A stretch of 56,430 bases of DNA from positions 1 to 56,430 of the forward strand of contig CAMJJL010000006.1 in assembly GCA_946406145.1 (NCBI GenBank), read 5' to 3'. The notes below the pieces were generated by a model, which was not told the origin of the DNA, did no database searches, and saw only the letters and a program-made list of their open reading frames with translations. The stretch is from an uncultured Clostridia bacterium. GTDB lineage: Bacteria > Bacillota > Clostridia > Oscillospirales > Acutalibacteraceae. Positions 50,571 to 56,430 of the stretch are shown in pieces; positions within the stretch are counted from its first letter, which is position 1; the number at the start of each line of letters is the position of its first letter. The translations under genes were made by a program, and so were the position numbers.

Positions 50571-51851
50571 ATGATCAAAATACTAAACTACAACGAACTG
50601 TCCTATGATGAGATATTCGCTCGCTTTGAGCCGACCTCGTCCGTGGAGGACGTCGTTTCCGATATCATCAAGACCGTCAGAGAGAATGGCGACAAGGCGC
50701 TCTTTGATTACACCGCGCGCTTTGACAAGGCGCAGCTGACCGCCCTGCAGGTGACAAAGGAAGAGATCGAGGAGGCGCGCTCTGTCGTCGAGCCGAAGTT
50801 TATCGACATCCTCGAGCGTGCCGCGAAGAATATCCGCAGGTTCCACGAGGCGCAAAAGCGTCAGAGCTTTATCATCAACGATGAGGACGGTATCGTCATG
50901 GGGCAGAAGGTCATCCCTGTCGATCGCGCGGGACTCTATGTGCCCGGCGGCACGGCGGCATATCCCTCCACCGTGCTGATGGACGCGATCCCGGCAAAGA
51001 TCGCAGGCGTCCGCGAGGTCGTGATGGTCACACCGCCCTTAGCCGACGGCAAGGTGAATCCTGCCATCTTAGCGGCGGCGTCCGTCGCGGGCATCGACAG
51101 GATCTTCAAGGTCGGCGGCGCTCAGGCGATCGCCGCGCTTGCGTACGGTACCGAAAGCGTTCCCAAGGTGGACAAGATCATCGGACCCGGCAACGCCTTT
51201 GTCGCAGAGGCGAAGAAGCAGGTCTTCGGCACGGTCTCCATCGATATGATCGCCGGTCCGAGTGAGATATTGGTCGTCGCGGATGAAAAGTCCGATCCCC
51301 GTTATGTCGCGGCTGATCTGCTCAGTCAGGCGGAGCATGACAAGAACGCCTCCGCGGTGCTGGTCACCGACAGCATGGCGCTGGCACAGGCGGTCAGTGA
51401 AGAGCTCGAACAGCAGATCCCCCTGCTCGACCGCGCTGAGATCGCGCGCGCGTCCATCGATAACAACGGCAAGATCATCGTCGCCGATAACCTCAACGTC
51501 GTCGTCGACATCGCCAACGAGATCGCGCCCGAGCATCTCGAATTGTGCGTGGATAACCCCTTCGACTGGCTCGATAAGATCCGTCACGCAGGCTCCATCT
51601 TCATGGGACGCAACTGTCCCGAGGCGCTCGGCGATTACTTCGCGGGTCCCAACCACACCCTGCCCACCTCGGGCACGGCGAAGTTCTCCAGCCCTCTGTC
51701 TGTCGATGACTTTGTCAAAAAGACCCAGTATACCTACTACACCGCCGACGCCTTGAAGCGTGTTGCCGAGGACGTCGCCTTCTTTGCGAGAAAAGAAGGG
51801 CTCACCGGTCACGCCAAGTCCGCGGTGATCCGCCTGGAGGATGAGGCATGA
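50571..51851 (+). CDS. hisD: Histidinol dehydrogenase
   Basis: 426 residues, the usual length. The start follows TGGAGG, just after the MITE. It oxidises histidinol to histidine in two NAD-dependent steps. Motifs: PVDRAGLYVPGGTAAYPS, GPGNAFVAEAK, IDMIAGPSEILVVAD, LLSQAEHDKNA (zinc-site region) and NHTLPTSGTAKFSSPL. Overlaps hisC by 4 bp (ATGA), so the two are co-translated. Confidence 0.97.
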   Translation: MIKILNYNELSYDEIFARFEPTSSVEDVVSDIIKTVRENGDKALFDYTARFDKAQLTALQVTKEEIEEARSVVEPKFIDILERAAKNIRRFHEAQKRQSFIINDEDGIVMGQKVIPVDRAGLYVPGGTAAYPSTVLMDAIPAKIAGVREVVMVTPPLADGKVNPAILAAASVAGIDRIFKVGGAQAIAALAYGTESVPKVDKIIGPGNAFVAEAKKQVFGTVSIDMIAGPSEILVVADEKSDPRYVAADLLSQAEHDKNASAVLVTDSMALAQAVSEELEQQIPLLDRAEIARASIDNNGKIIVADNLNVVVDIANEIAPEHLELCVDNPFDWLDKIRHAGSIFMGRNCPEALGDYFAGPNHTLPTSGTAKFSSPLSVDDFVKKTQYTYYTADALKRVAEDVAFFARKEGLTGHAKSAVIRLEDEA

Positions 51852-52912
51852 GCCGATTTTTCAGTCAGAAATACAATCATTTAGAGGCATATACCCCGGG
51901 TGAACAGCCCAAGGATATGCAGTATGTCAAGCTCAATACCAACGAAAGCCCCTTTCCGCCGTCCGAGAAGGCGCTCGCGTACGCGGCACAGGCGGCACAG
52001 CGGTTACAGCTCTACTGCGACCCCGACTGCACCGCGCTGACGCAGGCGTTCACCAAGCTCTACGGAATTGAAAAGGATGAGGTGCTGTTCACCAACGGCT
52101 CGGATGACGCGCTGAACTTCGCGTTCATGGCGTTCTGCGACGACGATCATCCTGCCGCTTTTCCCGATATCACCTACGGCTTTTATCCCGTGTTCGCGGC
52201 GCTCAATCACGTGCCCTATACTGAGATTACGCTGAGAGATGATTTCACCATCGACGTGGAGGATTACTGCGGCATTAACAAGACCGTCTTTATCGCCAAT
52301 CCCAACGCGCCGACGGGCATTCCGCTGAGTCTGTCGGAGATCGAAAGGATCCTCACATCCAATCCCGATAATGTCGTGATCGTGGATGAAGCGTATGTCG
52401 ATTTCGGCACGGACAGCGCCGTCGGCTTGATCCATACCTATGATAACCTGCTGGTCACCCAGACCTTTTCCAAGTCGCGGTCGCTTGCCGGCGGTCGGCT
52501 GGGCATGGCGATGGGCAACCGCTCACTGATACAGGATCTGAACACCATCAAATATTCCACCAACCCCTACAATGTCAACAGTATGACCCAGGCGGCAGGC
52601 GTGGGCACGATCCTCGACAATGAATACGCAAAGAAGAATTGCGCTACCATCGCCGAGAACCGCGCTTATCTCACCGTCGAGCTGGAAAAGCTGGGTTTTG
52701 TGCATACACCGTCGACGGCGAATTTTGTCTTTGCCAAGCATCCTGAGCTTGACGGCGGCATGCTCTATGTTGCGCTCAAGGAACGCGGTGTGCTGATCCG
52801 CCACTTCACTAAGGAGCGCATCAAGGATTACAACCGTATTACCGTCGGCACCAAGGGGCAGATCGATATCCTGCTCAAAACCATCAGAGAAATTATGGAG
52901 GAAACCGCATGA
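51848..52912 (+). CDS. hisC: Histidinol-phosphate aminotransferase
   Basis: 354 residues. A fold-type I PLP enzyme that converts imidazole-acetol phosphate to histidinol phosphate. Motifs: LNTNESPFPPS, FTNGSDDALNF, NPNAPTGIPLS, VIVDEAYVDF, and SKSRSLAGGRLG with the PLP lysine. Start and stop overlap the adjoining his genes by 4 bp each, a tightly coupled translation unit. Confidence 0.97.
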   Translation: MSRFFSQKYNHLEAYTPGEQPKDMQYVKLNTNESPFPPSEKALAYAAQAAQRLQLYCDPDCTALTQAFTKLYGIEKDEVLFTNGSDDALNFAFMAFCDDDHPAAFPDITYGFYPVFAALNHVPYTEITLRDDFTIDVEDYCGINKTVFIANPNAPTGIPLSLSEIERILTSNPDNVVIVDEAYVDFGTDSAVGLIHTYDNLLVTQTFSKSRSLAGGRLGMAMGNRSLIQDLNTIKYSTNPYNVNSMTQAAGVGTILDNEYAKKNCATIAENRAYLTVELEKLGFVHTPSTANFVFAKHPELDGGMLYVALKERGVLIRHFTKERIKDYNRITVGTKGQIDILLKTIREIMEETA

Positions 52913-53496
52913 GAACCGCTCAGATCACACGTACCACCAAAGAAACGGATATTCGCCTCACCCTGAACCTCGACGGCACAGGCAAAAGCGAGATACACAG
53001 CGGCGTCGGCTTCCTCGACCATATGCTGACCTTGTTCTCAAAGCACGGCCGCTTTGATCTGGAGCTGACCTGCAACGGCGACACCGAGGTCGACGACCAC
53101 CACAGCGTGGAGGATATCGGCATCGCGCTGGGTCAGGCGTTCGAGCAGGCGTTAGGCGACAAGCGCGGCATCGTCCGTTACGGCAGCTTCATCCTGCCGA
53201 TGGATGAAACGCTCATCCTGTCCGCTGTCGATATCTCCGGCAGGAGCTATCTCAATTATGATCTGCAGATCCCTACCCAGAAGGTCGGGACATTCGATAC
53301 GGAGCTGACGGAGGAATTTTTCCTCGGCTTTGTCCGCAACGCTAATCTGACCCTGCACCTCAAACAGCTCGAGGGCAAAAACAGCCATCACATCATCGAG
53401 GGCACGTTCAAATCCTTCGGAAGAACCATGAGGCAGGCTGTCGCGATCGACGAAAATTTCCGCGACGAGATCCCGTCCACCAAGGGGGTGCTGTGA
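52909..53496 (+). CDS. hisB: Imidazoleglycerol-phosphate dehydratase
   Basis: 195 residues, the monofunctional form (no N-terminal phosphatase domain). Mn-dependent dehydration of imidazoleglycerol phosphate. Motifs: GVGFLDHMLTLFSKHGRFDL, DDHHSVEDIGIALGQA and ENFRDEIPSTKGVL at the C-terminus. Starts on the ATGA of hisC. Its TGA is shared by one base with the hisH ATG. Confidence 0.97.
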   Translation: MRTAQITRTTKETDIRLTLNLDGTGKSEIHSGVGFLDHMLTLFSKHGRFDLELTCNGDTEVDDHHSVEDIGIALGQAFEQALGDKRGIVRYGSFILPMDETLILSAVDISGRSYLNYDLQIPTQKVGTFDTELTEEFFLGFVRNANLTLHLKQLEGKNSHHIIEGTFKSFGRTMRQAVAIDENFRDEIPSTKGVL

Positions 53497-54104
53497 TGAT
53501 TGCGATCATCGACTACGGCGTCGGCAACCTCTTCTCCCTGCAATCGTCCTTCGCTGCAATCGGCAGCGAAGCTGTTGTATCCTCAGATCCGAAATTGATT
53601 GCGTCTGCCGATCGGCTGATCCTGCCTGGCGTCGGCGCGTTTGAGGACGCGGCACAGAAGCTGCGTTCCTCCGGTATGGCGGACGTTATCAAGCGTGAAG
53701 TTGCCGCAGGCAAGCCGTTGATGGGTATTTGCCTGGGCATGCAGCTGCTCTTTGACAAGAGCTATGAGTATGGCGAGCATGACGGTCTCGGACTGATCGG
53801 CGGCAATGTGCGCCCGATCGCCGAGGTGATCGACAAGGATCTCAAGATCCCTCACATCGGCTGGAACCGCCTGATCGTCAAAAAGCCGAGTCCCTTGTTC
53901 AAATATCTGAACGACGGCGACTGTGTGTATTTTGTCCATTCCTACTACGCGACCGATTGCTCCGACAGCGTGACCGCCGTTGCGGAGTACAGCGCGGAGC
54001 TGACCGCCTCGGTGGAAAAGGGCAATGTTTTCGGCTGCCAGTTCCACCCCGAAAAAAGCGGCGATGTGGGATTGAAGATATTGAAAGCTTTTTGTGAACT
54101 TTAG
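53496..54104 (+). CDS. hisH: Imidazole glycerol phosphate synthase, glutaminase subunit
   Basis: 202 residues. Start taken as ATG 53496 (TGATG with the hisB stop; AAGGGGG about 9 bp upstream); a GTG at 53493 is possible. A class I glutamine amidotransferase that supplies ammonia to HisF. Motifs: DYGVGNLFSL, LPGVGAFEDAA, the nucleophile GICLGMQLL, and the catalytic FGCQFHPEKS near the C-terminus. The TAG stop abuts a MITE-like repeat. Confidence 0.96.
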   Translation: MIAIIDYGVGNLFSLQSSFAAIGSEAVVSSDPKLIASADRLILPGVGAFEDAAQKLRSSGMADVIKREVAAGKPLMGICLGMQLLFDKSYEYGEHDGLGLIGGNVRPIAEVIDKDLKIPHIGWNRLIVKKPSPLFKYLNDGDCVYFVHSYYATDCSDSVTAVAEYSAELTASVEKGNVFGCQFHPEKSGDVGLKILKAFCEL

Positions 54105-54273
54105 GCTCCCTTTGGTAAAGGGAGCTGTCACCGAACGGTGACTGAGGGATTGCATAAATGATCGAGCGTCAGCGAGAAACGATTGATAATATGGTTGCCG
54201 CTAAAGCGGGCGATCAATACAATCCCTCCGAGCTTGCCGATGGCAAGCCCACCTCCCTTTACCAAAGGGAGGC
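54104..54273. mobile_element. MITE-like repeat between hisH and hisA
   Basis: GGCTCCCTTTGGTAAAGGGA at the left and TCCCTTTACCAAAGGGAGGC at the right, as in 25382-25550, with internal TCACCGAACGGTGA and CTTGCCGATGGCAAG hairpins. It ends 20 bp before hisA, and its first base is the last base of the hisH stop codon. Confidence 0.85.
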
Positions 54274-54293
54274 TCTAAGGAGGTTATGAACTT

Positions 54294-55007
54294 ATGATAT
54301 TATTCCCCGCTATCGACCTTGTCGGCGGCAAGGCGGTGCGCCTGTATAAGGGCGATTATGATCAAATGACCGTCTACAGCGACCATCCCGAAGAAATCGC
54401 GCTGGATTTCAAAAGCTGCGGCGCGACCCATATCCATATCGTGGATCTCGAGGGCGCCCGTGACGGCGGCACCCCGAATCTCGACACGGTATTAAAGATC
54501 AAAAAAGAAAGCGGCCTGTTCTGCGAGGTAGGCGGCGGTATCCGCAATATAGAGGTCGTCGACCGCTATCTGAGCGCGGGCGTCGACCGCGTGATCCTCG
54601 GCACTGCCGCGATCAAGGACGAAGCGTTTTTGAAGAAAGCTGTTGAAAAATACGATGCGCGCATCGCCGTCGGCGCGGATATCCGCGAGGGCTTTATTGC
54701 TGTCAAGGGCTGGCTGGAGCGCAGCAGCGTGACCGCTGACGAGTTCTTTGAGAGAATGCAGAACTTCGGCGTGAAAACCATCATCTGTACCGACATCAAC
54801 CGTGACGGCGTGATGGCAGGTACCAACCTGTCGCTCTACCGCACCATGAGCCGCCGTTACCGCATGGACATCACCGCGTCGGGCGGCGTAAGCTCGATGG
54901 ATGACATCCTCGCGCTCAAAGAGATGGACATGTACGGCGCGATCATTGGCAAGGCATACTACACCGGCGCGATCGACCTGAAAAAGGCAGTGGAGGCAGT
55001 ACGATGA
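54294..55007 (+). CDS. hisA: ProFAR isomerase (phosphoribosylformimino-AICAR-P isomerase)
   Basis: 237 residues. The Amadori isomerase of histidine synthesis, a half-barrel-repeat TIM fold. Motifs: FPAIDLVGGKAVRL, HIVDLEGA, VGGGIRN, VILGTAAI, CTDINRDGVMAG (catalytic Asp) and SGGVSSMDD. The start follows TAAGGAGG at the right edge of the MITE. Overlaps hisF by 4 bp. Confidence 0.97.
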   Translation: MILFPAIDLVGGKAVRLYKGDYDQMTVYSDHPEEIALDFKSCGATHIHIVDLEGARDGGTPNLDTVLKIKKESGLFCEVGGGIRNIEVVDRYLSAGVDRVILGTAAIKDEAFLKKAVEKYDARIAVGADIREGFIAVKGWLERSSVTADEFFERMQNFGVKTIICTDINRDGVMAGTNLSLYRTMSRRYRMDITASGGVSSMDDILALKEMDMYGAIIGKAYYTGAIDLKKAVEAVR

Positions 55008-55762
55008 TCACAAAACGCATCATCCCCTGTCTGGACGTCAAAAACGGCAGGGTCGTCAAGGGCGTGAACTTTGAGAGGCTGGGCGACGTCGCTTCCCCCG
55101 TGGAGCTCGCGCAGTACTATTCCTCCTGCGGTGCGGATGAGCTGGTGTTCTACGATATCACCGCGTCCGCCGAGGGCAGGGCGCTGTTCACCGATATCCT
55201 CACCGAAACGGCGCGCAAGGTGTTTATTCCCCTCACCGTCGGCGGCGGTATCAATACGGTCGATGACTTCGACCGCGTCTTAAAATGCGGCGCGGATAAG
55301 GTCAGCGTCAACTCCGGCGCGATCCGCAACCCCGACCTGATCTATCAGGCGGCTAAGCTCTACGGTGACCAGTGCGTCGTCATCTCGGCGGACGTCAAGC
55401 GGCAGGAAGGTGAATTCCGCGTTTACGCCAAGGGCGGAAGAGAGGACACGGGCATGGAGGCGATCAGCTGGATCAAACGCTGTGTCGATAACGGCGCCGG
55501 TGAGGTCGTGCTCAATTCCATCGATACCGACGGCGTCAAGCAGGGCTTTGACCTCGAAATGCTTGAGGCGGTGAGCAACGTCGTGAACGTACCCGTGATC
55601 GCGTCCGGCGGCGCAGGCAAGATCGAGGACTTTTTGACCCTATTCCGGACCTTACCGAAAGTCGATGCGGGACTTGCCGCCTCGATCTTCCACTTCGGCG
55701 AGGTCAAGATCTCCGACCTCAAAGCGGAAATGGCAAGGGCAGGGATAAACACGAGGGTGTGA
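55004..55762 (+). CDS. hisF: Imidazole glycerol phosphate synthase, cyclase subunit
   Basis: 252 residues. Makes imidazoleglycerol phosphate and AICAR from PRFAR, using ammonia from HisH. Motifs: PCLDVKNGRVVKGVNF (catalytic Asp11), FYDITAS, VGGGI, KVSVNSGAI, LNSIDTDGVKQGFD (catalytic Asp130) and ASGGAGKIEDF. Overlaps hisA by 4 bp. Confidence 0.97.
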   Translation: MITKRIIPCLDVKNGRVVKGVNFERLGDVASPVELAQYYSSCGADELVFYDITASAEGRALFTDILTETARKVFIPLTVGGGINTVDDFDRVLKCGADKVSVNSGAIRNPDLIYQAAKLYGDQCVVISADVKRQEGEFRVYAKGGREDTGMEAISWIKRCVDNGAGEVVLNSIDTDGVKQGFDLEMLEAVSNVVNVPVIASGGAGKIEDFLTLFRTLPKVDAGLAASIFHFGEVKISDLKAEMARAGINTRV

Positions 55763-55764
55763 TT

Positions 55765-55961
55765 GCCTTCCCCTCGGGGGGAAGGTGTCAACGAAGTTGA
55801 CGGATGAGGGGATAACCTGTCCGTTTTATCAATGGAACAAAGAGAATGAAACTAATGGAAATAACGGTATCGTTCTCATGTGATTGAATTCGGGGCGATA
55901 AAGAAAAGTCAGCCCCTCATCAGTCAGGCGATGCCTGACAGCTTCCCCCCGAGGGGAAGCC
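55765..55961. mobile_element. MITE-like repeat between hisF and hisI
   Basis: Starts two bases after the hisF stop with GCCTTCCCCTCGGGGGGAAG, ends with CTTCCCCCCGAGGGGAAGCC, 22 bp before hisI. The ends match 50353-50551 closely. Confidence 0.85.
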
Positions 55962-55982
55962 AATACAATGGAGGAAAACAAC

Positions 55983-56430
55983 ATGATCAACATCAATGAA
56001 CTCAAATTCGACGAAAAGGGTCTGATCCCTGCCGTGGTGGTGGACAGTATCACCAAGCAGGTGCTCACCGTAGCATATATGAATGAGGAAAGCCTCAAGA
56101 TCTCGATGGAGAAGGGGCTTACGTGCTTCTGGAGCCGTTCGCGTCAGGAGCTGTGGCTCAAGGGCGAGACCTCGGGCAATTATCAGCATATCGTCAGCAT
56201 CACCGCCGACTGCGACAAGGACGCGCTGGTCGTGATGGTTGAGCCCGACGGTCCTGCGTGTCACCTCGGCACCACCTCGTGCTTCACCAATCCCGTGTAT
56301 GAGAGCGACGAGCGCAAGGAGTTCTCGTATGAGGGCTTGATCGAGCTGATCAAGGGTCGCAAGACCGATCCGCAGGAGGGCTCCTACACCACCTACCTTT
56401 TCGACAAGGGTCTGGACAAGATCCTCAAAA
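55983..56430 (+). CDS. hisI: Phosphoribosyl-AMP cyclohydrolase, probably bifunctional HisIE (3' end outside window)
   Basis: 149 residues visible; the frame is open at the right edge. The start follows TGGAGG. The HisI part (about 1-110) shows [56 protein letters not shown] and CHLGTTSCF (zinc Cys ligands). From about residue 132 [17 protein letters not shown] begins, the usual start of the HisE pyrophosphatase domain. A HisI-HisE fusion is therefore likely but needs the sequence beyond the window. Confidence 0.93.
   Translation, partial: MININELKFDEKGLIPAVVVDSITKQVLTVAYMNEESLKISMEKGLTCFWSRSRQELWLKGETSGNYQHIVSITADCDKDALVVMVEPDGPACHLGTTSCFTNPVYESDERKEFSYEGLIELIKGRKTDPQEGSYTTYLFDKGLDKILK

Overview
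The window looks like chromosome from a low-to-mid G+C, Gram-positive gut Clostridia of the Ruminococcaceae/Oscillospiraceae type. The grounds are strong AGGAGG-type ribosome binding sites, a BspA-type leucine-rich-repeat protein ending in a dockerin, a spoVAD remnant, a type III glutamine synthetase, a HisZ-HisG fusion and a TnpX-type large serine recombinase. This assignment is an inference; no rRNA or tRNA gene was seen.

Region 1 (1-16500) is a cell-surface and exopolysaccharide locus. It opens with the end of a Wzt-like ABC ATPase. A promoter with an extended -10 element then precedes a four-gene operon (1342-7196): a MotA/TolQ/ExbB-like channel protein fused to a degenerate EAL domain; a MotB-like one-helix partner carrying SpaA/Cna-B-like repeats instead of a peptidoglycan-binding domain; a Wzz/BY-kinase-like protein with degenerate Walker motifs and a charged repeat tail; and a response regulator fused to a degenerate GGDEF domain. 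This is the most unusual system in the window. It reads as a proton-motive stator wired to non-catalytic c-di-GMP-type modules and to glycan-assembly control. An asparagine-synthetase-like protein, a decayed acyltransferase, two glycosyltransferase-like proteins of unknown specificity, a hybrid histidine kinase with two receiver domains and a family 2 glycosyltransferase follow.

Region 2 (16500-19740) is mobile-element debris. It holds a TnpW-like small protein, a large serine recombinase and an orphan Phd-like antitoxin. A perfect 16-bp direct repeat flanks the recombinase and antitoxin, and the 3' end of a broken spoVAD lies beyond.

Region 3 (19740-48200) is mostly housekeeping: nfo, a secreted LRR-dockerin protein, class II aldolase, a MIF homologue, ddl, murF, exoA, an XRE membrane regulator pair, tatD, metG, an acyltransferase, an SDF symporter with an ATPase-like N-terminal domain, guanine deaminase divergent from a nucleoside-type ABC transporter (BMP lipoprotein, ATPase, two permeases), glnN (type III GS) and dapF.

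Region 4 (48297-56430) is a histidine operon: a YerC-like regulator, hisZ-hisG fusion, hisD, hisC, hisB, hisH, hisA, hisF and hisI(E), running off the right edge.

At least three families of palindromic dispersed repeats (MITE-like) punctuate regions 2-4. They lie repeatedly between a promoter or upstream stop codon and the next ribosome binding site, three times inside the his operon, and one supplies the stop codon of murF.
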